Shown: positions 52,036-62,047, counted from the first letter of the stretch. The stretch: 64,000 bases of DNA from Defluviicoccus sp046348835 (GCA_046348835.1 JAXMDM010000002.1:310001-374000), one strand, 5' to 3'. Notes: generated from the sequence alone by a model not told the origin. Made by a program: numbers and translations.

Positions 52036-52761
52036 CTACCGGTAATCCAGCTCGGGGTTGTAGTCCTTGAAGTCCACCAGGGTGCCCAGCATCTGCAGGT
52101 AGGCGATCAGCGCGTCTTCTTCGCTGATCCGGCCCTCGGTGCCGCCGAAGGGCCCGACCACGGCCTTCGGGTACCGCGCGAGGAGGGCGTCGGTGTCGCC
52201 GCTGCCGCTGGCCTGGGCGCTCAGATCGGCCGCAGCGTTGGCGATCTGCTCGTCGGTATAGGGCACGCCGGTGATTTTCAGCGTTTTCATGTGCTCGGCG
52301 GCGTTGGCGAAATCGAGGTCGGTATGAGCGAGAAACCCGTACGCCGGCATGATCGATTCCGGCACCACGGAACGCGGGTTGATCAGGTGCGCCCGATGCC
52401 AGTCATTGGAGTATTTGCCGCCGACCCGGGCCAGATCGGGTCCGGTACGCTTGGAGCCCCATTGGAAGGGATGGTCGTACTTGCTCTCCGCGGCGAGACT
52501 GTAATGTCCGTAGCGTTCCGCCTCGTCGCGGAACGGCCGGATCATCTGGCTGTGGCAGAGATAGCAGCCCTCCCGCACGTAGATGTTGCGGCCCGCCAGC
52601 TCGAGCGGCGTATAGGGGCGAACGCCGCCCACGTCCTCGATGGTCTGCTCCATGGTGAACAACGGCACCATCTGCACCAGACCGCCGATGGCCACCGTGA
52701 TCAGGACGCCGACCGAAAGCAGGATGGCGTTCTTTTCCAGGGGGGCGTGACTGAAGCGCAT
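52036..52761 (-). CDS. ccoO: Cytochrome cbb3 oxidase monoheme subunit CcoO
   Basis: A 241-residue cytochrome c subunit with an N-terminal anchor (AILLSVGVLITVAIGGLVQM). The heme motif is CYLCH within REGCYLCHSQMIRPFRDEAE, and the axial methionine is in ESIMPAYGFLAH. RYGHYSLAAESKYDHPFQWG and the C-terminal AYLQMLGTLVDF are typical. It passes electrons to the CcoN catalytic site. It follows ccoN by 12 bases. Confidence 0.96.
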   Translation of the reverse strand: MRFSHAPLEKNAILLSVGVLITVAIGGLVQMVPLFTMEQTIEDVGGVRPYTPLELAGRNIYVREGCYLCHSQMIRPFRDEAERYGHYSLAAESKYDHPFQWGSKRTGPDLARVGGKYSNDWHRAHLINPRSVVPESIMPAYGFLAHTDLDFANAAEHMKTLKITGVPYTDEQIANAAADLSAQASGSGDTDALLARYPKAVVGPFGGTEGRISEEDALIAYLQMLGTLVDFKDYNPELDYR

Positions 52762-52773
52762 GATCGTTTCCCC

Positions 52774-54252
52774 CTATTCGGCGGCGCGGACGGCGACGTG
52801 CGCCGGCTGCGCAAAAGACCGCTCCGTACGGATGTCGCCGCGAATGGTCCGCACCAGGTTGTAGACCATAATCAGCGAGCCAAGCAGGAACAGGGTCCCG
52901 CCGGTAGCGCGGATGATGAAGTAAGGATGCATCGCCTCTACCGTTTCGATGAACGAATACTGTAGGAAGCCCAGCTTATCGTAGGCCCGCCACATCAGCC
53001 CCTGCATGATGCCGGCGATCCACATCGAGGTGATGTAAAGAACGATGCCGATGGTCGAGATCCAGAAGTGGTAGGTCACCAACCGCAGGCTGTACAGCCG
53101 CTCGCGATTCCACAGCCGGGGGACCAGGAAGTAGACGGCGCCGAAGCTGATGAAGGCGACCCAGCCAAGGGCGCCGGAATGGACGTGACCGATCGTCCAG
53201 TCGGTGTAGTGGCTGAGCGAATTTACCGCCTTGATGGACATCATCGGGCCTTCGAAGGTGCTCATGCCGTAGAAGGCGACGGACACCACCAGGAAGCGGA
53301 GGACCGGATCGGTCCGCAATTTGTCCCAGGCGCCGGAGAGGGTCATGATCCCGTTGATCATGCCGCCCCAGGACGGCATCCATAGCATGATCGAGAAGAT
53401 CATGCCGAGGGTCTGCGTCCAGTCCGGCAGTGCCGAATAGTGGAGGTGGTGCGGGCCGGCCCAGATGTAGAGAAAGATCAGAGTCCAGAAGTGAACGATG
53501 GAAAGGCGGTAGGAGTAGACCGGTCGGTCTGCCTGCTTGGGGATGAAGTAGTACATCATCCCGAGGAAACCGGCGGTAAGGAAGAAACCGACAGCGTTGT
53601 GGCCGTACCACCACTGCGTCATCGCGTCCTGGACGCCACCCCAGACGATGTAGCTCTTGGTGCCGAAAACCGAGACCGGGATCGCCAGGTTGTTGACGAT
53701 GTGCAACATGGCGATGGTGATGATGAACGCCAAGTAGAACCAGTTTGCCACATAGATATGCGGCTCGCGGCGTCTGATCAGGGTGCCGAGGAAGCAGACC
53801 AGGTATGCGACCCAGACAATGGCCAACCACAGATCCACATACCACTCGGGCTCGGCGTACTCCTTCGACTGGGTGATGCCGAGGACATAGCCGCTGGCGG
53901 CCATGACGATGACCGCCTGGTAGCCCCAGAACAGGAAATTGCCCAGCGGCGCGCCGCCGAAGAGCGGAACCCGGCACGTCCGCTGCACCACGTAGAGGGA
54001 GGTGGCGAACAAAGCATTGCCGCCGAAGGCGAAGATGACCGCCGAGGTGTGGACCGGCCGCAGGCGGCCGAAACTCGTCCACGGCAGCCCCAAGTTGAGC
54101 TCGGGAAACGCCAACTGCCACGCGATCACCACACCGACGAGGAAGCCGACCACGCCCCAAAAGACGGTTGCGATGGTAAACATCCTGACGACGTCGTCGT
54201 CATAGGCGACCACGCGTGCCGGGGACCCGGCGGCAACGGCTACGCTACTCAT
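52774..54252 (-). CDS. ccoN: Cytochrome cbb3 oxidase catalytic subunit CcoN
   Basis: A 492-residue heme-copper oxidase subunit I of the C family with about twelve helices. RPVHTSAVIFAFGGNALFAT holds a heme-ligand His; WWYGHNAVGFFLTAGFLGMM and WAGPHHLHYSALPDWTQTLG hold the CuB-site histidines; HYTDWTIGHVHSGALGWVAF contains the active-site HxH with the low- and high-spin heme ligands. ATG 54252 matches the family start. The enzyme has high oxygen affinity and serves microaerobic respiration. No exact FNR/FixK palindrome was found upstream. Confidence 0.97.
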   Translation of the reverse strand: MSSVAVAAGSPARVVAYDDDVVRMFTIATVFWGVVGFLVGVVIAWQLAFPELNLGLPWTSFGRLRPVHTSAVIFAFGGNALFATSLYVVQRTCRVPLFGGAPLGNFLFWGYQAVIVMAASGYVLGITQSKEYAEPEWYVDLWLAIVWVAYLVCFLGTLIRRREPHIYVANWFYLAFIITIAMLHIVNNLAIPVSVFGTKSYIVWGGVQDAMTQWWYGHNAVGFFLTAGFLGMMYYFIPKQADRPVYSYRLSIVHFWTLIFLYIWAGPHHLHYSALPDWTQTLGMIFSIMLWMPSWGGMINGIMTLSGAWDKLRTDPVLRFLVVSVAFYGMSTFEGPMMSIKAVNSLSHYTDWTIGHVHSGALGWVAFISFGAVYFLVPRLWNRERLYSLRLVTYHFWISTIGIVLYITSMWIAGIMQGLMWRAYDKLGFLQYSFIETVEAMHPYFIIRATGGTLFLLGSLIMVYNLVRTIRGDIRTERSFAQPAHVAVRAAE

Positions 54253-54503
54253 GCTGTTCTCCCGATCTCTGCTCCTCGACACGAGACGAGCGAGCGTGGG
54301 CCGGCCAGTTTTCTGGTTGCACACAGCAGAGGGAACGCAAACCCCCCGCGTCCCTCGACGGGCGCATCATCCTGTTGAGCAGGTGAATCAAGCGTTTGTG
54401 ACCTGTGGCGACCGGTTCTCCGGCGACGTGTTCCCGGTCCCCCGACCGACCGGTTTGGTGTATTAGAATAAATTCATTTTATGGACGGGTTTAGGCCAAG
54501 TCA

Positions 54504-56537
54504 ATGACGTGCATAGGGGATGCGGCGCAGCGACGCTTCGGCGGGGGTCGGCAAGAGAGGACCCGCCGCCACGCCGTCGTCGCGCGGTTTGTCGGCCCGA
54601 TCGCGGTGGCCGCCATGGTCGCCGGTTTCGCCGCGTGCGCGCCGGTCGCAGCGGGGCCCGCGGGGGGACCGCCGCCTCTGGGTTTCGCCGCGGCGGCCCG
54701 GAGTGGCGCGGCGGGGGTGGGTGCCGGGATCGTCGCCGTCTCCGAGCCCCATGCCGCCGCCGCCGGGGCGGAGATCCTCGCCGCCGGCGGCAATGCCGTC
54801 GATGCGGCGGCGGCCATCCAATTCGCCCTCAACGTCACCGAGCCGCAATCGTCGGGGATCGGCGGGGGCGGATTTGCGCTCGTCCATCTCGCCGCCAGCG
54901 GCCGCACCGTCGCTCTCGACTTCCGCGAAACGGCACCCGGCGCGGCGACCGCCGGCGCGAGGCCGCCCGCTCAACCCTTCGACATTGCCTCGACGTCGGG
55001 AAGGGCGATCGGCGTTCCCGGCACCGTCAGGGGGATCGCCACGGCGCTGCGACTGTGGGGGACGGCGCCGCTCGCCAGCACCCTGGCGCCGGCGATCGCG
55101 CTGGCCGAAGACGGCTTCGAGGTCGGTCCCGGGCTCGCTCGCTCGCTGGGGCAGGGGCTGGCGTCGGGCGGCCGCCTCGACAACGAGCGCGGCAATCCGG
55201 CCTACGATCGGGCGCGGCAGGTCCTGGCACCTGGCGGCGTCGCTCCCGCCGCCGGTGCCTGGCTGCGCCAGCCCCAGTTGGCCCGCGCGCTGCGCCTGAT
55301 CGCCGCCTATGGGCCGGACGCCCTTTACGACTGCGCGTCCCCGGCCGGGATCGCCGAGGCCATCGTCGCGACCCAACGCGCGACCCGGGTGGGTGATCCC
55401 GACGGCCGCGGGATGATGACCTGCGACGACCTCGCCGCCTACGAGGCGATCGTGCGCGAACCCGTCGTCGGCACGTATCGCGGCTACGTCGTCGCCTCGG
55501 TGCCGCCGCCGTCGTCGGGCGGCATCGCGCTGCTCCAGATGCTGGCGATGCTGGAGCGCTTTCCCATCGGCGCGGCGGACCGGGCGGACTTCGGCTTCGG
55601 CGGCTACGCCACGTTGAACCTGATGCAGGAGGTGATGCGCCTGGCGTTCGCCGATCGCGCCGCCTTCATCGGCGACCCCGCATTCGCCGCGGTACCGGTG
55701 GCCGGCCTGCTCGCGCCCGATTACCTGGCGGCGCGCGCCGCCAGCTGCCCGGAGGGGAATGCGGGGGCGGATGCGGCGGCGGATCCGGCCCGCGGCCGCT
55801 ATTGCGTGGCGGTAGGCACCCGCCTGGCCGGTATCGTTCACGGCGATCCGAACCCGGCCACGCACACCACCCACTTCACCGTGGTTGACCACGCCGGCAA
55901 CATCGTCGCCTGGACAGGGACCATCGAGGCCGCTTGGGGCACCGGGCTGATGGTCCCGGGCTTCGGGTTCCTCCTCAATAACGAACTGACCGACTTCGAC
56001 GGCTACGGCCGCCTGCCGCCGGAGGGAGCGGGTCCGGCGCCCGCCCCCAATACCATCGGGCCCGGCAAGCGGCCGCGCTCCAGCATCGCCCCGGTCATCG
56101 TCTTCCAGGGGCCGGCCCACACCCTCCGCCCGGTCGCCGCGCTGGGCTCACCCGGAGGGGCGACCATTCCCAATACGGTGCTGGCGGTCCTGCTCAATCT
56201 CATCGACTTCCGCATGCCGGTGCAGCGGGCGATCGATGCGCCGCGGCTGTCGCTGACCAGTGCCGCCGACGGCGCGGTGACGGCGATCGAGCCGGGTTTC
56301 GATGCGGCCGCCATCGCCAGGCTGCGCTCCACCTGCAGTGGCACCGCCTCGCCGGATGCACCGCCGGCCTGCTACCAGCTGCGCGAAGCCGATGCCATCG
56401 GCTCGGTGCAGGCGGTCGTCCTCGATCCCACCAGCGGCCGCCGTGCCGGCGGTGCCGATCGCCGACGCGATGGCACCGTGATCGCGGTGCCGTCAACGGC
56501 CGGAGCCGAAGAGGAGACGGTGGGGCCGGCCAGGTGA
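54504..56537 (+). CDS. ggt: Gamma-glutamyltransferase
   Basis: A 677-residue exported Ntn hydrolase, longer than the usual 580 through a low-complexity N-terminus and a C-terminal tail. VAAMVAGFAAC suggests a lipoprotein signal with lipidated Cys near residue 45. The large chain has AEILAAGGNAVDAAAAIQFA, GIGGGGFALVH and the RETAP motif with substrate Arg; autocleavage is expected before Thr455 in THTTHFTVVD; the small chain has PGKRPRSSIAPVI and GSPGGATIPNTV. It cleaves or transfers the gamma-glutamyl group of glutathione in the periplasm. It is divergent from ccoN. Confidence 0.93.
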   Translation: MTCIGDAAQRRFGGGRQERTRRHAVVARFVGPIAVAAMVAGFAACAPVAAGPAGGPPPLGFAAAARSGAAGVGAGIVAVSEPHAAAAGAEILAAGGNAVDAAAAIQFALNVTEPQSSGIGGGGFALVHLAASGRTVALDFRETAPGAATAGARPPAQPFDIASTSGRAIGVPGTVRGIATALRLWGTAPLASTLAPAIALAEDGFEVGPGLARSLGQGLASGGRLDNERGNPAYDRARQVLAPGGVAPAAGAWLRQPQLARALRLIAAYGPDALYDCASPAGIAEAIVATQRATRVGDPDGRGMMTCDDLAAYEAIVREPVVGTYRGYVVASVPPPSSGGIALLQMLAMLERFPIGAADRADFGFGGYATLNLMQEVMRLAFADRAAFIGDPAFAAVPVAGLLAPDYLAARAASCPEGNAGADAAADPARGRYCVAVGTRLAGIVHGDPNPATHTTHFTVVDHAGNIVAWTGTIEAAWGTGLMVPGFGFLLNNELTDFDGYGRLPPEGAGPAPAPNTIGPGKRPRSSIAPVIVFQGPAHTLRPVAALGSPGGATIPNTVLAVLLNLIDFRMPVQRAIDAPRLSLTSAADGAVTAIEPGFDAAAIARLRSTCSGTASPDAPPACYQLREADAIGSVQAVVLDPTSGRRAGGADRRRDGTVIAVPSTAGAEEETVGPAR

Positions 56538-56610
56538 GGGGGAGCAGGCTTGCCCGCAGGGCGCCGGTGCCGTTCAATGCTGGCTTCTCCTCCACCGGGG
56601 CCTAACCGCA

Positions 56611-57813
56611 ATGACCGCTTCCGCGCGCCCGCCGCTCCCTCGCGTTTTCCTCAACCCGGGACAGGACCGGCGCGTTGCCCGCGGCTGCCCCTGGGCGTTC
56701 TCCAACGAAGTGCGGATGGACGCGGAAGCGAAGGCAATCGCTCCCGGCAGCCTCGTCACCATGCATCGGGTCGACGGCAAGGCCTACGGCATCGGTACCT
56801 TCAACCCCCATGCCCTCATCGCCTTCCGCCTCCTCTCCCGCGATCCCGGGCGGCCGATCGACGGGGGTTTTTTCGAGTCGCGGTTCGGCCGCGCCCTGCG
56901 GCTGCGCCAACGGATGTTCGCCAGGCCGTTCTATCGCCTCGCCCATGCGGAGGCGGACGGCCTCGCCGGCATCGTCGTCGACCGCTACGGCGACGCCGCC
57001 GTCGTCCAAGCCAACACCGCCGGTGCCGAGGCACTGATGCCGGCGGTCCTCGAGGGGTTGGCGGGGGCGATTGGGCCGCGGCTGGTGGTGTTGCGCAACG
57101 ACGCCGGGGCGCGGCGGGCCGAGAGCCTGGTGTCGGAGGTGCGCGTTGCCCTCGGTCACTCGGACGGGCCGGTCGCCGTCGAGGAAGACGGGGGCGTCTA
57201 CTATGCCGATCTTCTCGGAGGCCAGAAGACCGGCTGGTTCTACGACCAGCGGCGCTCGCGCGCCTTCGTTGCCCGGCTCGCCGCCGGCGCCCGCGTCCTC
57301 GACGTGTTCTGCTACGCCGGCGGTTTCGCCGTCGCCGCCTTGCGCGCGGGTGCCCAAGATGCGGTGGCGGTGGATGCCTCGGAGGCGGCGCTGGCGCTCG
57401 CGTCGCGCGCCGCGGCCGCCAACGGCGTCGCCGATCGCGCCAGCTTCCGCCGGGCCGACGCCTATGGCGAACTGGAACGGCTGGCCGCGGCCGGCGAGCG
57501 TTTCGGGATCGTCGTCTGCGACCCGCCGGCGTTCGTCAAGTCGCGCAAGGATTTGGCCAGCGGGCTGAAAGGATACCGCAAGCTTGCCCGGCTGGCGGCG
57601 GCGCTGGTGGAGCCGGGCGGCTTCCTGTTCATCGCCAGTTGTTCCCACAACGTCGAGCGCAGCGCGTTTGCCCTCGAGGTGGTCCGCGGCCTCGATGCCG
57701 CAGGACGCCAGGGTCGCATCGTGCGCGAGGCCGGTGCGGCCGCGGATCATCCCGTCCATCCCCATCTTCCCGAAACGGCCTACCTGAAATCGCTCGTCGT
57801 TCAGCTGGATTGA
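56611..57813 (+). CDS. rlmI: Class I SAM-dependent rRNA methyltransferase, RlmI type
   Basis: A 400-residue protein with N-terminal PUA domain (PRVFLNPGQDRRVARGCPWA), a central domain with LAHAEADGLAGIVVDRYGDA, and a Rossmann methyltransferase: QKTGWFYDQRRSR, VLDVFCYAGGFAVAALRAGA (SAM loop), AVDASEAAL, and IVVCDPPAFVKSRKDL, the DPPxF motif. This matches the RlmI/YccW family that makes 5-methylcytosine at position 1962 of 23S rNA in E. coli; the site here is inferred by family only. Confidence 0.88.
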   Translation: MTASARPPLPRVFLNPGQDRRVARGCPWAFSNEVRMDAEAKAIAPGSLVTMHRVDGKAYGIGTFNPHALIAFRLLSRDPGRPIDGGFFESRFGRALRLRQRMFARPFYRLAHAEADGLAGIVVDRYGDAAVVQANTAGAEALMPAVLEGLAGAIGPRLVVLRNDAGARRAESLVSEVRVALGHSDGPVAVEEDGGVYYADLLGGQKTGWFYDQRRSRAFVARLAAGARVLDVFCYAGGFAVAALRAGAQDAVAVDASEAALALASRAAAANGVADRASFRRADAYGELERLAAAGERFGIVVCDPPAFVKSRKDLASGLKGYRKLARLAAALVEPGGFLFIASCSHNVERSAFALEVVRGLDAAGRQGRIVREAGAAADHPVHPHLPETAYLKSLVVQLD

Positions 57814-57975
57814 TCTGGGGACCGGGTTCCGGTGGCGGGCCGGCCGGTTGGCTGACCCGCAACGATGTCCTGGCCCGGCTCGTCGGCGGCGGTCTAGCGG
57901 TTTCTTTTCCTTGCCCGGCTTTGTTACAGTGGCGTCCGCCGCCCCGCCTTCCACCGCAACCGATCGTCCTCAGCC

Positions 57976-59640
57976 ATGCCCGAGAGCCACCATTACTTGC
58001 AGGACGTGCTGATCCTGCTCGTGGCGCTGCTCGGGGTTGTGCCGCTGTTCATCCGGCTCAGGCTGGGTGCGGTGCTGGCGTACCTGACCATCGGCATCCT
58101 CATCGGCCCGAACGCGCTCGCCCTGATCACCTCGGACGAGATCACCGAGGCGCTGGCCGAACTGGGTGTCGTCTTCCTGTTGTTCAGCATCGGGTTGGAA
58201 ATCAGCATCGACCGCCTGCGCCTGTTCGGACGCCGCACCTACGGCATCGCGCTGCTGCAGATGCCGGTGACGACCGGCTTTCTGGCCCTCGGTGCGCACG
58301 CGTTCGGCCTGGATGTGGCCGCATCGCTGTTGATCGGCGCCGCGCTGTCGATCTCGTCCACCGCCATCGTCCTGCCGCTGTTGGCCGAACGCGGGCAGAT
58401 GACCGGCCAGTTGGGCCGCGCCGCCATCGCCGTCGCGTTGATGCAGGATCTGGCGGTGGCACCGATGATCGTCCTCGTCTCCGCCTATGGAAGCGCCGAG
58501 CAGTCCCTCGTTGCCGTCCTCGGCCTGGCGCTGATCAAGTTCGCCGTCTTCCTTCTCCTCGTCGCCACCGGCGAGCGGCTGGTGTTGCGGCCGCTGTTGC
58601 GCCTGGCCGCCGATGCGGGTCTGCCCGAGGTTTTTAGCGCGGCGGCGCTGCTTATCGTTCTCGGCATCGGCTGGCTCTCGGAGGAGGCGGGGTTGTCCAT
58701 GGCGCTCGGCGCGTTCGTCGCCGGTCTTCTGGTCGCCGATACCGAGTTCCGGCACCAGATCTCCGCCGACATCGAGCCGGTTCGGGGCCTCCTTCTCGGG
58801 TTGTTCTTCGTCAGCGTCGGCATGGGCCTCGACGTCGCCTTCGCCGCCGCGCATTTGCGCACCATCGCTCTCGTCGTCGTTGGCTTGATGTCCATCAAGG
58901 CCCTCTGTTTGTTCGCCATCGCTGTGGCCATGCATGTGCCGCGGCGGCGGGCCATCGCGCTTTCCGGACTGCTGGCGCAGGGGAGCGAGTTCGCCTTCGT
59001 CCTCCTCGCCTTGGGCGGCGAGCGCAACCTGGTGACAGCCGAGACCAGGCAATTGGTCACCGTGGCGGTGGGCATCAGCATGATGCTGATGCCCATCGGC
59101 GCCCTCGTCGTCGACGCCGTATCGCGCCGGATGCCCGCTCCCACCCTGGGCGATATCGAGGACGAAAGCAGCGAAATCGAAGGGCACGTCGTTATCGCCG
59201 GGTTCGGCCAGATCGGTATGGCGGTCGCCCGATTTCTCGCCGGCGAGAAGGTCCCGCTGCTCGTTCTCGATATGTCGCCGAAGCGGGTGACGATGAGTAG
59301 GACCCGCGGCCTGCCGGTCTTCTACGGCAACGCGGTCCGCCGGGACGTGCTCCGCGCCGCCCGGCTGGACCGGGCGCAGGTGCTCGTCGTCACCGTGCCC
59401 GAGGCGGCAACCGGCGAGAAGATCACCGCTATCGCCAGGCGGTCGTTCCGCCACTTGCGCATTTTCGTCCGCGCACCGGACGAAAGCTGGGCGCAAAAGA
59501 TGCGCGCGGCCGGGGCCGACGCCGTGGTTCTCGATAGTTTGACCACCGCCCTCGATCTGGCCGAGCGGGTCATCATCGTCCACGCGCCGGAACTCACCCC
59601 CCAAGGGAGCTCGGTCCCGGCGGGCCAAGGAACGGGCTAA
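57976..59640 (+). CDS. Monovalent cation:proton antiporter, CPA2/KefB-YbaL type
   Basis: A 554-residue protein. The first 380 residues hold about twelve membrane helices of the Na/H-exchanger fold (LIGPNALALITSDEITEALA, ELGVVFLLFSIGLEISIDRL, GAALSISSTAIVLPLLAERG, GLSMALGAFVAGLLVADTEF). A cytosolic TrkA-N (RCK) domain follows, with VVIAGFGQIGMAVARFLAG and LPVFYGNAVRRDVLRAARLD. Such proteins couple potassium or sodium efflux to protons, often gated by nucleotides or glutathione conjugates. The lack of an obvious KefF/KefG partner leaves the exact type open. Confidence 0.9.
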   Translation: MPESHHYLQDVLILLVALLGVVPLFIRLRLGAVLAYLTIGILIGPNALALITSDEITEALAELGVVFLLFSIGLEISIDRLRLFGRRTYGIALLQMPVTTGFLALGAHAFGLDVAASLLIGAALSISSTAIVLPLLAERGQMTGQLGRAAIAVALMQDLAVAPMIVLVSAYGSAEQSLVAVLGLALIKFAVFLLLVATGERLVLRPLLRLAADAGLPEVFSAAALLIVLGIGWLSEEAGLSMALGAFVAGLLVADTEFRHQISADIEPVRGLLLGLFFVSVGMGLDVAFAAAHLRTIALVVVGLMSIKALCLFAIAVAMHVPRRRAIALSGLLAQGSEFAFVLLALGGERNLVTAETRQLVTVAVGISMMLMPIGALVVDAVSRRMPAPTLGDIEDESSEIEGHVVIAGFGQIGMAVARFLAGEKVPLLVLDMSPKRVTMSRTRGLPVFYGNAVRRDVLRAARLDRAQVLVVTVPEAATGEKITAIARRSFRHLRIFVRAPDESWAQKMRAAGADAVVLDSLTTALDLAERVIIVHAPELTPQGSSVPAGQGTG

Positions 59641-60014
59641 ACGACTCGGAGCAAGGAGGGCGCCAGAACAACAGGACACGCTTGCCCGACCGATGGTGTT
59701 GCGATGCAACATGCCGGAGATCGAGCCGCCTACATGGTCTGCCATCATCGGGCAAAATTTTATCTATTTATAGTGTGGTCGGGCACATGTGTGTGAAGTG
59801 GGTCATTTTCTTGTTGCAAACGGGCCGGTGAGGCGATATTCGGGAACACCATGGTGATCGGGATTATTCTGAATTTTCACATGGATGCGCCTGTAAAATA
59901 TAACGCGCTCCCCGGATTCACCTTTCGTTTTCCTTGCACATTTCAACATGCTCTTGCGCCGATATCGTTGTGCAGTGCACACGGACGTAGCTGCAGAGCC
60001 GGAGGAGTTCCAGC
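59641..60014. other. Intergenic region before fabD
   Basis: About 370 bases, AT-rich between 59750 and 59950, without a credible gene. It likely holds the fabD promoter; no clear -35/-10 pair at proper spacing, RNA gene or terminator with a T-tract was identified. Confidence 0.4.
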
Positions 60015-61031
60015 ATGGCCATTCCCGGGCCAACCGTAGCCACCACCGTCGTTTCCTTAACCGCCGAAGACCGGGCGGCGCAGCGCGCGCTGGTGTTTCC
60101 GGGACAGGGATCGCAGATCGTCGGCATGGGCCAGGATCTCGCCGAAGCGTATCCGGCGGCACGGCGCGTCTTCGACGAGGTTGATTCCGCCCTGGGCCAA
60201 AACCTTTCCCGGTTGATGGCCGAGGGACCGCAGGACCAGCTCACGCTCACCGAGAACGCCCAGCCGGCGCTGATGGCGGTAAGCATGGCGGTTCTGGCCA
60301 TCCTCGAGGAAGAGCACGGCCTGAGCATCGATCAGCTCGGCTGCTTCGTGGCGGGTCACTCGCTCGGCGAATATTCGGCACTGACCGCCGCCGGCAGCTT
60401 CAGCGTCGGCGACGCGGCGCGGTTGCTCCGTACCCGCGGGCTTGCCATGCAGCACGCGGTGCCGGTGGGCGACGGGGCGATGGCGGCCCTGATCGGTATT
60501 GAACTGGCGGCCGCCGAGGAAATCGCCGCGGAAGCGACGCGCGACTGCTACGACGGCGCGGTCTGCGTCGCCGCCAACGACAATGCCCCGGGTCAGGTGG
60601 TGATCAGCGGTAGTCGGATCGCGGTGCAGCGAGCGGTGGAGATTGCCGCTCTCAAGGGCGCCAAGCGGAGCGTCATGCTGCCGGTGAGCGGACCGTTCCA
60701 CTGCCCCTTGATGGCCCCTGTCGCCGACGTCATGGCCGAAGCCCTCGCCGCCGTCGACGTACACGCACCGCGTCTGCCTCTGGTGTCCAACGTCACCGCG
60801 GACGAGGTTACCGATCCGGACGACATCCGCTCGCTGCTGGTTCGCCAGGTCACCGGCATGGTGCGCTGGCGGGAAAGCGTGCTCTACATGCGGAGCCAAG
60901 GGGTGCGCGAACTGGTGGAGATCGGTGCGGGCAAGGTGCTGTCCGGACTTGCCCGGCGCATCGACCGCTCGCTCAGCGGCACCGCCGTCGGCACTCGGGC
61001 CGACATCGGCGCCTTCGTCGCCACCCCTTAG
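60015..61031 (+). CDS. fabD: Malonyl-CoA:ACP transacylase
   Basis: A 338-residue enzyme that loads malonyl groups onto acyl carrier protein for fatty acid synthesis. RALVFPGQGSQIVGMGQDLA contains the GQGSQ oxyanion motif, VAGHSLGEYSALTAAGSFSV the catalytic Ser in GHSLG, and LPVSGPFHCPLMAPVADVMA the catalytic His. It has GGAGG upstream of ATG 60015 and a short extra N-terminus of about 25 residues. It stands apart from other fab genes. Confidence 0.93.
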   Translation: MAIPGPTVATTVVSLTAEDRAAQRALVFPGQGSQIVGMGQDLAEAYPAARRVFDEVDSALGQNLSRLMAEGPQDQLTLTENAQPALMAVSMAVLAILEEEHGLSIDQLGCFVAGHSLGEYSALTAAGSFSVGDAARLLRTRGLAMQHAVPVGDGAMAALIGIELAAAEEIAAEATRDCYDGAVCVAANDNAPGQVVISGSRIAVQRAVEIAALKGAKRSVMLPVSGPFHCPLMAPVADVMAEALAAVDVHAPRLPLVSNVTADEVTDPDDIRSLLVRQVTGMVRWRESVLYMRSQGVRELVEIGAGKVLSGLARRIDRSLSGTAVGTRADIGAFVATP

Positions 61032-61073
61032 GTTTGGGCGGCGCCAAACGGCCTTCGACCCGGTGCTCCCGGG

Positions 61074-61844
61074 TCAGCGCCGGGCGACGATGAACAGGCG
61101 GCGGAACGGAAACAGCGTCCGCCCGTCCGGCCGTTGCGGGTAGGCGCGACCGACCCGCGCGGCATAGTCGGCAAGAAAGGCCTTCTGCTCCTCTGCATCG
61201 AGGGCGGTCAACAGCGGCCTCAGCGCGGTACCTCCGGTCCAGGCGACGACCGGATTGTCTCCTTCGAATACTTGCCAGTAGACCGTTTCCCAAACGTCGA
61301 GTTCGCTGGTGATCGGCAACAGCAGGTCGATGTAGGTCTCCGGCCGTGCAACCGGCCGCGACCGCACGAGCGGTGCCAAGCGGTCCCGCCAGCTGCCGGC
61401 GGCGATCGTCTCGGCGATGGCCTGATGCGAGGGTTCATCGAAGTTGCGCGGCATCTGAACCGCCAATACCCCCTCCTGCCACAGCCAGCCCACCAGCCGA
61501 GGCAGCAGCGTCGCGTGATCTCCGACCCATTGCAGGGCCGCATTGGAGAAGACGAGATCAACCGGCTCGTCCGGGGTCCACGTGTCCATGTCGGCCTCGA
61601 TCCACTCGATCTTGGCCGAAGTCGACCTGGCCTCGGCGAGCATTGCCGGCGACGAATCGACACCCACGACCTGCGCCCGTGGCCAGCGGTCGGCCAACAA
61701 GCGGGTGACGTTACCGGGACCGCAGCCGAGATCGACAACCGTTTGCGGCGCATCGAGGACCACACGGCGAAGCAGGTCCTCGGCGGCACGAGTCCGGTGC
61801 AGGCTGAACCGGCCGTAGGTCGCCGGTTGCCAAATATCGACCAC
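61074..61844 (-). CDS. tam: Trans-aconitate 2-methyltransferase-like SAM methyltransferase
   Basis: A 256-residue class I methyltransferase. The N-terminal WQPATYGRFSLHRTRAAEDL and the C-terminal YPQRPDGRTLFPFRRLFIVA match trans-aconitate methyltransferase over the full length; the SAM loop is VVDLGCGPGNVTRLLADRWP, then VVGVDSSPAML, and NAALQWVGDHATLLPRLVG. The family enzyme esterifies trans-aconitate, an inhibitor of aconitase. It is convergent with fabD. Confidence 0.87.
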   Translation of the reverse strand: MVDIWQPATYGRFSLHRTRAAEDLLRRVVLDAPQTVVDLGCGPGNVTRLLADRWPRAQVVGVDSSPAMLAEARSTSAKIEWIEADMDTWTPDEPVDLVFSNAALQWVGDHATLLPRLVGWLWQEGVLAVQMPRNFDEPSHQAIAETIAAGSWRDRLAPLVRSRPVARPETYIDLLLPITSELDVWETVYWQVFEGDNPVVAWTGGTALRPLLTALDAEEQKAFLADYAARVGRAYPQRPDGRTLFPFRRLFIVARR

Positions 61845-61858
61845 GACCGCGGCCGGGC

Positions 61859-62047
61859 CTAGTGAGCCGCGTCTCGGTCGTAAAACTGCTTGATTTGCAA
61901 GAAGTTAAATAGAACGGCGCCGATAAAGAAGAGAATGCCGGTGTAGTACATCACCTGCTCCTCCGCCCGTGAGGCAAGGTATAGAGCGAAGAGACCGATC
62001 ACGGCGACCATGAACCCGACGACCCAACGGCCGAAGTCTTTCGGCAT
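61859..62047 (-). CDS. Small two-span membrane protein, unknown
   Basis: A 62-residue protein with two hydrophobic helices (WVVGFMVAVIGLFALYLASR and YYTGILFFIGAVLFNFLQIK) separated by AEEQVM, and a short charged tail. ATG 62047 has a perfect AGGAGG ribosome binding site. The sequence resembles short membrane proteins common in Rhodospirillales; function unknown. It lies 14 bases upstream of the tam-like gene and may be co-transcribed. Confidence 0.75.
   Translation of the reverse strand: MPKDFGRWVVGFMVAVIGLFALYLASRAEEQVMYYTGILFFIGAVLFNFLQIKQFYDRDAAH

Noticed and set aside
54378..54400. FNR/FixK-like palindrome upstream of ccoN (TTGA ... TCAA)
   Set aside because: The half-sites are separated by nine bases instead of the six of the 14-bp consensus, and the inner bases do not fit, so oxygen control cannot be claimed from it.
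57970..59748. 592-codon minus-strand open frame opposite the CPA2 antiporter
   Set aside because: It mirrors a clear membrane transporter and translates to His/Gln/Gly/Asp-rich nonsense; no family features.
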